Assembly (NCBI RefSeq): GCF_000208865.1
Contig: NC_018393.1
Span: 2,622,714 to 2,686,713, forward strand
Direction: 5' to 3'
Source: Neospora caninum Liverpool
Lineage: Eukaryota > Apicomplexa > Conoidasida > Eucoccidiorida > Sarcocystidae
DNA length: 64,000 nt
Part shown: piece after piece, positions 37,801-49,979 of the stretch
Layout: each line of letters opens with the position of its first letter
Position numbering within the stretch: position 1 is the first letter of the stretch
Notes under the pieces: model-generated
Databases searched by the model: none
The model's input: the letters and a program-made list of their open reading frames with translations, nothing else
Told to the model about the DNA's origin: nothing
Made by a program: the position numbers and the translations under genes

Positions 37801-38288
37801 GACATGAATAGGCTAACCTAATAACGTCCGCGTAGGTATCTAGCTCTTCTATGGATTCATGTGCATGACGGTGTATGCCTGCGACTGCCTTTTCATCTAG
37901 CTGTTCCTTGAGCTGTCCAAATGCATGCAAGTGTAGGCCTCTGTCGATCTGGGAGTCGGCAGGGTATCCGGGGGCTCGTGGGAGAGTTCCGGCCTGCACA
38001 CAACGGGGGTTCCGTGCGAAGATCGCGTTTGTTTTTGCTCTTTGTTCGCGTGCATGCGCCAGCGGCCAAGCCAGTCTGCTTCCAGGAGGAGGTGGATCGT
38101 CCAGAGGAGCCGTCGGAGAAGGAGGAGCCCGGGTTCTTCGAGAAGTCAGTCCCTCTCTTAGATTCGCTTCTCGCCCGTGCAACACGCTGGCGTCGAGGGG
38201 AGACAGACGCATTTGCAAAGAGAGACCCTCCATACACATCCGCAAATGCACATACAGCTGCCAAAGAGTGTCTATGTTCATGTGCGCA

Positions 38289-38327
<39 letters not shown>

Positions 38328-39035
38328 GTTTGTATCCACGCATCTACGCATGTGGATGTATATGGATATATGTGCGAGGGGGGATGCTTCTTTTCTTCGA
38401 TGCTTGAGTCTGAAGTTTTGGAATCTCTACTGGGAGACAACGGCGGCCAAAAGTGTCTTCAAAACCGGAACGCAGGCGTTCTTTTGTGTGCATGCAGTGC
38501 TTGCACCTTTCGTAAATACTTGTGTCTACACATATATATGCATGTATATTACACACATGTATACGTATAAATCTACACACAGTTCCCAAACATATGTACA
38601 CAGTCAGTGCATTTGGTGATTTCTTCCCGGTGTCCCTTTCCCCGTTTTTTGGTGGTTTTGCTTCCACTGCCTCCTGTGCTTAGGGATGACATAAATACTA
38701 ACAGACCACCGGTTTTGGATGGTATTACTTATGAGCTTATTCGTCGACGCCTGGTTCGAGCTCTGGCCTCCCTCACTGTTAATTCTGAGGAAGGAGAGAA
38801 TTCTCGATTTGCCCAGGAGGACGAGGAATGACGAACTGTTTTTTCCGTGGCGTGTCGCGCGATGTCTGTTGCACTTGACACATGTTTCGCACGTGTGTCC
38901 TGTTCCTTTTCTGTGTCTAGGTTGGGGAATGCTCTTTTCGGCGAAGAGGAGCGCGAAGAGCCAGCGCTGCCTCCTCATTTGCAGGATCCTCTCAACGTTC
39001 GCCTCCATCCGATTCCAGCCGTCGACATTATCTGA
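26845..39035 (+). CDS. GCC2/GCC3-domain multi-pass membrane protein
   Basis: Exons: 26845-27075, 27307-27376, 27781-28034, 28597-28729, 29709-29828, 30338-30481 (end tentative), 31047-31206, 32236-32404, 33094-33398, 33886-33980, 34227-34560 (end tentative), 35216-35357, 35637-35804, 36139-36331, 36884-37044, 37337-37577, 38063-38144, 38921-39035; about 1,040 residues. Exon 1 starts with a signal sequence (core [14 protein letters not shown]), then a Cys-rich ectodomain of the ephrin-receptor-like GCC2/GCC3 type: [29 protein letters not shown]. Exons 6-13 supply about eight hydrophobic segments, e.g. [19 protein letters not shown] and [18 protein letters not shown]. The rest is a charged cytoplasmic tail with an acidic end (HPIPAVDII). 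A Cys-rich head with a polytopic C-terminal part suggests a surface or endomembrane sensor; ligand and role are unknown. Intron 2 uses a GC donor. Confidence 0.8.
31473..32056 (+). repeat. 580-bp pyrimidine tract in the intron between exons 7 and 8 of the GCC2/GCC3-domain gene
   Basis: Almost pure C/T on the plus strand, built of imperfect CTCTTT, TCTCTCCC and TTTCTCTC units. Larger near-duplicates of about 50 bases centre on the CCGTCGCTCTCTCCTCTCTC motif near 31580, 31790 and 31810. It lies wholly within an intron and ends before the acceptor at 32235. Mirror-symmetric pyrimidine runs can form triplex DNA and slip during replication. Confidence 0.9.
38684..38831 (+). CDS. Possible alternative terminal exon of the GCC2/GCC3-domain gene
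   Basis: A strong pyrimidine tract plus TAG acceptor (38681-38683) precedes an open frame that is phase-compatible with the donor at 38144 (AA|G). It reads …[19 protein letters not shown]… and ends in an acidic [14 protein letters not shown] with TGA at 38829-38831. No donor inside it has the phase needed to splice to the exon at 38921, so it would be an alternative ending rather than an internal exon. Base composition is more AT-rich than the other exons. It may be a decoy. Confidence 0.3.
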
Positions 39036-42000
39036 ACGCTTCGACTTCCTCTTTTCCCGCGGGCTTCGTTTCGTGCGTCGCCCCGTCCCCCTCTCTGCTG
39101 GCGTTTCGCCTGTTTCACTCTGGCGTATCTCGCCCTCGCCGCATGCTCTTTCGTCGCCGTTGTTCGTGGTCTCCATGTTCCTCTCCCTGTGTCTCTTCCT
39201 TGCCTGCCGTCTTCGCTGTCACCCTCTGTGCGCTTCTCCCTTTTCTCTCCGGCTGAATGTCGTTCTTACTCCGCTCACTCTTTCGCGCGTTCCTCTCCCA
39301 CTCTCTACAGGGAAGGAGTGTCTCTTGCAAATGCGATAGCCTTGCGCAGCTTCTTGGTTTTTTCGGCGCGCCGTTTCCCCCCATACAGGTTTACTGCTTC
39401 TCTGGCTGCTCGCTTGTCCTCGCTCTCGGCAAAAGGCCTCTCCTCGGACCCTCGCGGCGGGCTTCAGGTTTGTTTTAATCCGTTTCGGATTTCGCCTCCC
39501 TTTCGGGCCCCGTGCCTCGAACCTCGTCTACTCCCTTTCGCCTCTGGGCTTCTACAGTCGTCAGGGAAACGAATCCTGCGCAGTCCACCTCTCTCACAGG
39601 AAAGCCCCAAAATGATTCCTCGCCCTGCCGCTCTTTCCCCTTTTTCTTTTCTCGTGCCTTAGCGTCCCTTTCCTGCATCTTTCCTTCTTTCCTACCTTTC
39701 CATTCGCTTCTTCCTTCTCTTCCGCGGACACACAGCTTCGTCTCCGTTTCACACGCTACCCTCTTTACCTAGGGGCTGAAACGCCGTCTCGCTTCCTCGC
39801 GAGGGTTTGCGTCCCGCCGTCTGCTGGAGCGGCTTGTTTCGCCAATTCCGCAGATTTGGATGCCTGCGAAACACCAGGCGCATGCAGAATAGGGTTAAAG
39901 CGGCTGAATTCTCAAACAGGAAACAGACACGCTTTCGAGGAAAAACCCGGCACTCGGGTGACCAGGAGTTCACGCAAAGTGTACCGCTAGAGAAAAGCGA
40001 GTGACAACACAGACCGAGGGAGCACAACCACCAGACTTCAGTCTCCGTCCTAACAAACTACACGGGCGAAAATTAAAATCCCTAGATCCTAAAGGTGCTG
40101 TGCAACACGTCCCCGCCACCGCGCTCTGGCGAGGCTGCACAGAGGCCGCGTCCGCGCGCGCTCTCAGGAAATCAACGCGAGGAGTATTTCTATCGCAGTG
40201 TCCGTCCTTTTTGCATCTAAAAGCTGTTACACGCTTTCGACAAGAAGCGGCTACACACTTCGATGAGCGCGCGGAAAGTCGACACTCGCCCTCACGTTGG
40301 GTATGTTAGAATGCACGATTTTTCTTTCCTAACGTTTTGAAAAGAATCCCGTCTTCGATGAGAGCCGCAGCAACAAATGAACGCGACTTAGAAGCCGATT
40401 CCTCGAAGGCCATGTTGAAACCTCTCCGGAGGCCTGGCTAGGAGCAAAACAGAAAGTTTAACGGCTTGCTATGAGGGAGCATGCAGAAGTTTACACTGGG
40501 ATTCCGATATTCAAAGTTATATATATATGTATATATATATATATATATATCCTTGTAGACTCAGTGTTACACATGAAAGTGTATGTGTTTCCACACATGG
40601 ATTAATATATTTTTCGTGACCGTTTACTTGCTCGCAGAAGTGTATTCCAATGCAAGCATGACTTTCGCTGGTTGCATGCGACGGGTTTTTGGAGTCACAT
40701 ATTCTCGACTAATATGTATATATATACAGATATATACACCTTTGTGTGTTTCTTCTTAGTTATATACATAAACACATGCATATATTTATTTATTTATCGT
40801 ATGTATAATGAGTGTGTATACATGTGTAAGTGGGAATGCGGGGACCTGGGCCAGAGTCGCTTGGGCGGCGCATGTGGGCCGTAGCTCTGTCATATCTTTC
40901 GTCCTTTCCCAACGAAGAGAAAAGACAACGTAGATTCTTTCTTCGTCGAAAGGGAGAAAGTCACGTGGGAAAGAACAGGCACAGACAGCCCGGTTTCACG
41001 CAGACTCTTTTCCTGCGTATGCGCTCTGCGCTGTCTCTGCCTCTCATTAGGGGCACTAGGGCCCCGGCCTCCCTGATGCTTGATTTCGGAAACTATTAAA
41101 ATTCTGTAATGTCTGCTTTTGTCCGGTGAACGAGGGCCTTTAATATCGCACAAGAGTTTATTCCGTATATGATAAATAGAATATACATACATGCACGGCC
41201 CTTCCAGGGGCGCCGTGGGCACCCCAGACACTCTGCGCTAGTTGCTCAAGAGACAGGAGTCTCTCCTTTCATCTAACTCCCCACAGAGACATTTTTCTCT
41301 CCTTTTTCGCGTCCTCGAAAGGAGACAAAAACAGGCCAGGCAGGAAGAAAGAGAGAACATGCAGCACTCGAAACTCACCTTTTCCTCGGAGAAACGGCGA
41401 AAGGCGGGGGCTCTCCTGAACGTCGCCTCAGTCGAGAGAGCGAGGCAGCAAGCGAAGCAGGTGAAGGAGAGGGTGGGGACTTCTCTCGGGATTTCCTTCC
41501 GATCGGAAGTTCTCTTTTGTTTTCCGCAAAAAGAGAAGACCCCATCGAGGATCTATAGAAGACACGGCCTCACTGGCCGAAATCTGTCTCGGTATAGTAT
41601 CTTTCGATTGTCTCGTCGTCTCTCTCGGACCTCCCCCCCGCTCTGCCCCCAGAAGGCAACATTGCACCCTGGATTTCGGGCTTCTTTTCTCGGTGATAGA
41701 TGCAGCGAAAAAAGCTTGACCTTTCTCTGGAGAAAAAAGCTTTCATCGATGCGTTTCGTTTGCCGAGAGCCTTCGTTTCACCACACACAGAGACAGCTCC
41801 CGCGATTTTTCCTCTCCAGACTACAGGCTCGTCAAAAACGGGCGCGTCTCTTTCTCTTGCGCTGGGAAGAAGACGTGAAGGGCACAGAGTTGCATCTTCG
41901 ATAGAAGCAACAGAATGCGCGACATCGAGATGTGCGTTTTCACGGCCAGATTTCCACAGAAAAGGAATCTGCGTGCCTCGAGCTGGGGCGTTTTTCAGTC

Positions 42001-42681
42001 TCCTCTTTGGTTCGTTCCCTCGCGTGCCGTGCGCCTGCCTTTTTCTCGAAAGTCGCATTCCACTTTTTGAGAGTCGGCAATCTGCTCAGCTGACTCACGG
42101 AAAGGACTGCTCCCGCCGCGGTGTCTTCTTCCGGGTGCCTGCAACCCCGCCGATATCTGAAAGGCTACTTGTGTCTCTGCGCTGCTTGCAAATTGTCTCC
42201 CTTTCTCATCTCTCTAGTCTCCGCAGTCTCTTCTCGCTTTTCTCGGTCCTCACCCCAGTCGTGTAATTGTCTTGCCTCGGTCTTCTGCTCGTCTCTGCCT
42301 CGGAAGAAAAGAACGTTGGGGCTTCCGTTCCTCCCTCCCGTCTCCGCTTTGAAGCCTCCATTCTTCTTCCCTCTCGTCTCCGCTGTGAAGTTTCCTTTCG
42401 TCTTCCTTCCTGCTCTCTTCACGCGTGGCTGTTGCGCCGCTCTGTCTTGCCTTTTGTCTCCGTATCTGCTCGTCTCTCTTCCTGACACTTTCGCCCTCGT
42501 TTTCGCCTCTTTTCTCTCCGGCCCCCGTTTTCCCTCTCCCCCGTTTCTTTCCCGGGAAATCCTTTGCTACTTTCCGACTCTCTTCTTCTCTCTGTTCTTC
42601 TCTCCTTGCCTGTCTCTCCCTCGCTTTCTCTCTGTGTCTCCTTTTATCGATCCGTCTCCTCCTCAGCTGATTCCTCTCCTC
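39036..42681. other. Intergenic; 5' flank of the pseudouridine-synthase gene
   Basis: Holds the 3' end of the upstream gene, TA-rich patches (about 40518-40550 and 40714-40810) and, from 42150 on, a CT-rich leader with two near-repeats of CTC(C/T)CGTCTCCGCT. Open frames of 220 and 188 codons at 41242-42266 have no recognisable motif and are Arg/Ser/Phe-rich from base composition. No gene is supported. Confidence 0.4.
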
Positions 42682-43868
42682 ATGCGTCGCGCCGTGGCCC
42701 CGCCCGGCGGGCCTGTCTCTTGGGCTCCATCCGCGGCGGGCCCGTCGGGCGTCGCCGGCGCCAGGGGGCGCGGGAGGCAGCGGAGACAGGGGCGGTCAGG
42801 AGCCCGCGCGGTCGGTTTCTTTGCCACAGAAAAGGAACTTGAGCTGAGGAACGCTTCCTTTCCTGAGACAGGCTGGTCGTGGAAGCGATACCTTGTCTCA
42901 GAAATGAAGGCATCACCCCGTCTGGCGTGGAAGCAAGGTCGTCTTCGGCGTTTTTCCCGAGTTCCCTCTCTAGGCGCGCGTCCTCCGTATCTTTTCCAGG
43001 TACCGGCGCATTCGTCCTCTTCATCCTCTTCGTTTTTTTCGTCTTTGTCTCCGAATTCTCTCTCCCGGCGGTCGTCTTCACCATCTTCAATTTCTGTGTC
43101 TTCGCATCCTTCCTCGTCTTTCCCTGGTCGGTCGTCGTCTGCGCTTTGGTCCTCTCCTCGTTCTTCTTCGTCGGTGAGCCTCAGGCTAGGCTGTCTCTCA
43201 GACCTCCGCTCGCTGCGTCTTCGTTCCTCTTCCGTGGTTCCTGCTTTCCTCTCTTCTGCAAAGGACCGGGATACCTGGCAGCGTTTCTCTTCTGTCTCTC
43301 TCGCGCTCTCCTTCGCTCGTTTCTCCGCGTCATCCCCGCTCCCACGCTGGCCCTCTTCCGCCCCCTCCGCGTCTTGCTCGACTTCTTCTCTCGCTTCTTC
43401 CTCCTCTCCTCGTCCCTTCTTCCTCTCGCCTTCCTGGTCGCCTCTGTCCCCTTTTTCTTCTGCGGATCTCCGCTCTTCTCACAGGGCGCTCCGCGCTTCT
43501 CCCGCCCCTTCTTCGGTTCCCTCGTCATTGCTGCGCGAGGCTTCTCTCTTCCCCTCTTCTCGCCGGCTGCCTGACTGTCCCTCTGTCTGGACTCCGCGCC
43601 GCACGCTCGTCGATGGCCCTCGAGGGAGGTCAGAAGAAAATGAGGAGAGAAACGGAGCTCGAGGAGCAGAGAGGAGAGACAGCGGGGCGCTACAGACCCG
43701 ATCCGACAGACTAACGAACGAAAAAGAACGGAATCCTCCACGTTCCCTTTCCCACCACTCAACACAAATGCGACAAAGAGCCTACATCACCAATGCACTG
43801 AGAAGGCTTATCGCCTCTCCAGGTCAGCCTTCCTTTTCTCAACCGAAAATCCAAATCCCATCCATATG

Positions 43869-43899
<31 letters not shown>

Positions 43900-46800
43900 G
43901 CAATTGAATCTGTGTGTTTATGTATATGTATATTTTAATATCTGTGTGTATGTGGCGAGTGATCGGGCAGAGAAATCCACGGGAAGGAGAGGGGGACAAC
44001 AGCTCGAGGCAGACACCGATTAGACAGACGATTCGTGTGTCGGTACAGCTCAAGAAGTGCATCACACCAGGACGAGAGTTTGTTGTCAGAAAACGCAAGG
44101 AAAGCTGAGAGTGTGGTTACGCCGGTTACTGCGACGTCGATCTTTTCTTTTTTCCCCACTGAACTGTTCCTGTTTTCCGTCTTTCCGGATTCGCTCTGGG
44201 ACATTCTTTTTCGCCCTGTGCCCGGCCCTGTCTTCTATGCTCCCCTCGCGCCCGACCTCCTCAGGTTTTCTTCGTTATGTGGAACGTCTTTCTCCTTTCG
44301 AGTGTCTTCTCCCTGTCTCTCTCGCTGCGACGCCTCGCGCCGTGCTGGTCTTAGGCACACCGTCTCTCCTCATCTCTCCTCCGCTGTCTCTCTGTCTCTC
44401 TGTCTCCAGGGCCTTCGACAGGCTCCAGTCTCGGCGTCCTCGCGCCTTGCTTGCGCCTCATGCGAGCAAAGTGGCTGTCGTTCGATCTCCATCTTTCGGC
44501 ACTTTCCCTCGCCTTTCTCGTTCGAGCTGCAGCTCTCGACACCGCCGTTTTCCCCTCTTCTTCTTCTCCCTTTCCTTCTGCCGGTGCACTATCTTCGCCG
44601 AGGCACGTGGAGGTCCAGGCCGCCCGGCTCCTGCGTCTGTTGAGCGCGGAGACGAGCAGAGCTTCCTGGGCTGTGTTGCCTCTCCTCTCGCGCAGCGCAC
44701 TCGCCTCGCTCCCAGACTGCCGCCCCCCGGCGGGGCCTCGCCCGACGCTTTCTGGCCACCCAACGCATGCGGGGCCCTCGCTGGGTGCTCGGGCGAAGCG
44801 GCGCTCTCTCGCGCTGTCTCCGCCGGACGGGGAAGCGCAGCAACACGCGGGGACTCTGCCGTTTCGCGGAAACGCTCCCAGCCAGACGCAGGCAAACCCG
44901 CTGCATGCGCCCGTCGGCAGTCCCGCGGCGGGATCCTCGCGAGGCCCAGCAGCGGCCCGTCGAGGGGCCGCGAGCGGCGACGGAGGGGCGAGCGACGACG
45001 GAGGGGCGAGCGACGACGGAGGGGCGAGGAGTTTAGAAGACCGCGGGGGAGGAGACAGCGATCCGTTCGTGGTCGTGGCTGCATGCGCAGATCCCAAAGC
45101 GTCCCTTCATTTCAGCCCTGACGCTGCGCCCGTCTTCCGGGAATTGTACGCAAACCCGGTGTTCCTGAATCTGCGTGCGGCCGCCTGCTACGGACTGAGA
45201 AGGTTCGCCCGCGAAGGTCGAAGTGGCCTTTCAGAGAGCCGGACCTCTGTCTCGGACGCCGCGACTGTCTCGTCCAGCCTCCCCGTTGCTCCCGCGTCTT
45301 GTCCAGCCGTTCGCTCCTCTCGGTTTGCGCCTGGCTTTGAGGCAGAGTCGGCGAAGATCCCTTCCGCTTCGCCCTCCGTCGACGACGTGCCAGAGAGCCG
45401 CCACTTGCCGTGGCAGCCGATCCTCTCGTGGGACGCGTTCGCACACGAGCCCGCCGTTTGTCGGCTTGTTGAGGAACTTTTCACCGCCTTTTGGAAAGCG
45501 AAATTCATCGATTTCGAACTCTTCGACGCAACAGTGGAAGTCCTCATGGCGTCCTGTGCCGACGGCCAGGCTTCGCTCTCGTCGTCACGCCCTTTTCGCC
45601 GCGCCAGCGCTGCGACTTCTCACGCGCAGCATCCTCCGTCTTCGTCTTCTGATTCCGTTCATTGCTCTTCTCCTGCTTCGTCGTCCGATAATGCTTCTTC
45701 TTCTGGTTCGTCTCGACTTGAGTCGGAGTTCCTGCACGCCTCGCGTGCCTGTAGTTCCTTGAGTCACCTGTTCCTTTCTCTTGAAACGGAGGTTGGCTCC
45801 TTCGTCTTCTGTGGACCGCGCCGTTCTCCTTTCTCTCGGTCTCCGCTTCGATCGCTGGCCCGTTTGCAGACGGCTTCCTCGACTGTCCCTCCAGCCCTCG
45901 CGTCCCCGGCGCCGGAGGACGACTCTTCGCCCGTGGATTCGTGGAATCCTGCCAATGTAGCTTTGCCCACGTCTGCAGTTTCGTCTTCTCCCTTGCCGTC
46001 GCCTGCGTATCCTCCGCCCTCCTCGTCTTGCAATTCCGCGGTTTCGCCTCTTCCCTCGTCGCTCTCTCCTCCCGCGTCTGTTTCGCCTTTTCCCTCGTCG
46101 CTCTCTCCTCCCGCGTCTGCCCCCGACGGCACCGGAGGAGCCGAAGACGAAGACAAGACATTTTGCTCGAACATAGAGAGAGACATCCCCGCCCTTGTTG
46201 GCTGGCGCGTCTCTCGGCGAGTAGCAACAAACTCCCCAGAAGCATCTGTCGCGGCTCATGTCTCCATCTCTTCTCCTGTCTCCCTCTCGCCTCCTGTCTC
46301 CCTCTCTTCTCCTGTCTCCCTCGCATCTCCTGTCTCCCTCTTGTCTCCTGTCTCTCTCGTTCCCGGGTCCTCCGACGGCTGTGCTGGTCCCTCGTGCTTG
46401 TCCTCAAAAGAGAGGAACTCAGACGCGGGGCTCAGGAGGCCAAACGACCAAGAGCGGTTCGGTTGGAGTGTCTACGAAGTGCTTGAGGCGATCGCGGGAG
46501 CGATTTCCGGCGTTCTTCGCAGCGAAGAGGAAAGAAGGAAAAGAGGCGCGCCTTTACTTCCCAGCTTCTACGAGAGCCTCCCCTTCGCCCTCACCAATGT
46601 GCTCGAAGTCGCGGTAGACCTCCGCGCGTACTTGAAAGAGGAGACGGTGCGGCGAAGACGCGACAGCGCCAGTCTACTTTCTCCGCTCGCTGTTCAGCCC
46701 CAGCGCGCGGGCCTTGCGCAGCCTCCCAGGGCGAAAGAGGCCTTTCCAAACGGCGAGAACGCACACGGATATCCTGGCGGGGCCGCGCCTCCGCGAGGCG

Positions 46801-49800
46801 AGAGACGCGAGGCAGCACGCGACACCGGCGCAGCCGCAACAGCGAACGAGGAGGCTGGTCGCGAGCTCGAGAGCCGCGTACGCGCGGAAGCGAGTCTGTT
46901 ACAGGACAAGCGGACGCAGCGCTCAGACGGCGAGACACCGAGACATTTGGCATGCGAGGAACCGGCGCGCGACGGAAGAGAGACAGAAAGAAGACTCCAG
47001 CGAATCGAGAGCGTTGCGAACCAGCTCGCCTGTGATGTCAGCTTCGTTCTCACTGGGCTTTTAAATGCGGAAATCGCCAGTGTCCTAACGCAGAGGGCAG
47101 ACACAAGACGCAAACAATGTCAATCTTCCTCTCTTCAGATACCAGACGACGGCAGACACACTCGCAATCTGTTCTCTCCTCTTCCTTCTTCTCGGTCTTC
47201 TTCCTCTTCTTCTTCCTCTTCTTCTTCCTCTTCTTCCCCTTCTTCTTCTTCCTCTTCATCTCCTCCTCCTTCCCCTTCTTCTTCTCCTCCTTCCCCTTCT
47301 TCCTCCCCTTCTTCTTCCCGCTGTTCCGCGCACCCACCTGTCCCCTGGACTCGGGAGCGTCTTCGCTTTCTGCTCTTTCGTCTTGCATCGACGGAGTGCT
47401 CGGTTCCTCCCTCGCTGTGTGTGGCCATCTGCCGGTGGATGCTGTTTGTCTGGCGAGGCTCCTCTCAGCCCCCCCCGTCCCGCGCGTCGCTCTGCGGCGT
47501 TGAGAAGTCTCACGCGCCCGCGGGACGCGGAGGAGAAGCCACGGGAGACCGCGAGGCGCCGGAGTCAGCCCTCGAGCCTCGGCGCGAGGCGCGAGAAGCG
47601 CCGCTCGCGTGCGTGCCTCGGAGAGACGTCGGGAAGGAAGCGCTCGGCACGACAGAGGGATCGGATCGCTCTACTAGAGGATGCGAAGAAGGGAGAAGCG
47701 CGGCGCCTCTGCGGCTGTCTGACGCTGCATGCGGCAACTACAACGTGCACGAGACGGCGCAGGCCGCGCCGGAGGACGGCGCACTGTCCGGTCTTCCGTT
47801 CGATCTCCAGGAAGAAGAGAACCGCCTCCTCTTTGGTGGATTGAAAGAGATCTTGACTGCTGAGGACTGGGCTCGGGCGCTCTACTCTCTGGCGATTCTC
47901 TTTCCGCACGCATCGCTTCCCTTTCGCCACGTGTATCTCGCTGCCTGTCTCCTGCCGTGCCCGCCTGACCCAGCGGCTGCTGGCGCACGACCGAGGTCGC
48001 TGGTGTCCTCGAAACACAATCGGAGGGCGGACCCGCCTTCGGTCCCACGACCTACAGAGACGCACCTTTCTTCCGGACAGGCGCTCTCTCCTCCAGGTTC
48101 ATCTTCGAAGGCTTCGCTCCTGGGTCGGCCTGTCGGTCTGTTGTCCGATGTGATCGCGTTCAACGCGTTCTGTCAGATCTGTCGCCTGCTTGTGCTCTCC
48201 ACCTTTTCGCCGTTTTCGCACCTCGCGTCTCCCTGTAGGGAAACGCAGAGGCTGCAAGGCGATGAGTATGCCCACCGAGCGGGGCCAGATGGAGCGTCCG
48301 CTCCGTCTCTGTGTGGAACTTCCTTCTCCTTTTTCCGCACTCAGCTCCTGCGCCCGCTGGTCCAAGCGACGCTCGAGGAGTTCCACATCCTCCCTCGCTC
48401 CTCCACGTCCTTCCCGTCTGCTTACGCGTCTCCGCCTGAGTCTTCCTCCTGCCTCGGCGCGTCTCCTGTTTCCTCTTCTCCTCTCAGCGCGGCTTCGGGG
48501 ACAGAAGCGCCCGAGGATGCGGAGCGTCGAGAATGTTTTCCGCGTCTCTTCCACGCGGTTGGCGAGGCTCTCTCGAGACGCCTCGAGAAGGAAACAGATG
48601 CGCACCTTCATCTCCTGCATTTGGACAGCGCCAGGAAGACGGACTGCGGTGGCAAACTGGACGAAGAGAGAGGAGAACAGACGCAGAAGAGAGCACGGTA
48701 CGTGTTTTGCGTTGCCGACGACAGAGACACAACCGGCATCCTCGACCCCGCGTTGCGGCTCCGACCCCCATACACTTCGTCGCGTCCTTCTTCGCGGTCT
48801 TCGACTTTGCTCTCGGCGGAGCGAGGCGCGGAAGGAGGCGCGCCATCTGGGAGCGTCGAAGGCCGCCGCTCTGTGGACGCCACAGGCTCGACGTGGATTG
48901 GGCCGGCCGGCGACGACGATTCGGACTGTCTCTTTCCCAGTGCAGTGGCGAGCCTCTCGGCGACCCACAACGTCTCCCAGCCGCTCTACGAAAAGATTCT
49001 CTGCCTGGCCTTTTGCACCGGCGAGGAGTTCTGGAGGAACGAGGCCGGATCGAAGGTGGAAGAGCGGGGGAAACGGATGCAAGACTCTCGCCGATCCTCG
49101 ACGCCTTCCAAGCGAACGCATCTACCGTCGCCACAACCCTACGCGTCTTCAATCTACATTCCTAACAAGACGACTCTTGGTACACCCCGTTCGTTCTCTT
49201 CCTCCTCTGCCTCTCCGCCTTCTTCGTTATCGCCTGCCACCGGAAACGCGCCATGTTCGCTCTCTACTGAGCGTCCCGCCCCCCTTGCGCGCTCACGGGC
49301 GCCTCGCCCGGAGTCTCCCGACCCTCAGCCACGCCCAGCGAATGCGGGGAAACGACTGTGGCCGGCCGCCTCGGCTTTGGCAAAAGAGAGGAGCCTTCTC
49401 TCCTTCTTTATGCCGCCGGAGAACTCCGCAATCAAAGCAGAAAGAGAAGCCGCTCCGCTGAAGCACCCTGGAGACACCGAGACGCAGGCAAGCTCTGTCG
49501 CCACCGCGCAGGACGCGCTGGCGTCTCCGCGCGAGCGAGAAGTCGCAGACGCGCTCAAAGCCGACGTAGCAGCGGAGACAGGGCGAGAGGGGAGAGACGC
49601 CCAAGTGCAAGAGATCAAGGAGGCAGAGAAGGCTGACGAGCCTCGCAGGCGCCAGAACGGCGAGGGCGACTCCCTGAACGGCGAGGGCGACACAGGAGAG
49701 AGGCGACAGCGACTGGCGACGTCAGGAAGGCGCGAAAGATTGACGGAGGGCGAGAAATGCTGCTATTTCAAAGACCTGCCACACGTCGTCTGGGAATCCA

Positions 49801-49942
49801 AACACCTCATGGTATACAGACTGCGATGGCAACCACATCACCGATCGAAGCATATATATATATATATATATACATATACTTGTATATATATACATATACT
49901 TGTATATATATACATATACTTGTATATATATACATATACTTG

Positions 49943-49979
<37 letters not shown>

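Noticed and set aside
41242..42266. Plus-strand frames of 220 and 188 codons before the pseudouridine-synthase gene
   Set aside because: Composition follows base content, with no motif; better explained as promoter and leader.
44351..45097. Minus-strand frame of 248 codons
   Set aside because: Antisense to the large in-frame exon of the pseudouridine-synthase gene; no splice or domain support.
48099..49121. Minus-strand frame of 340 codons, and plus-strand frame of 423 codons at 48190-49461
   Set aside because: Both are shadows of the large exon; GC-rich coding DNA leaves several frames open. Arg-rich, no motifs.
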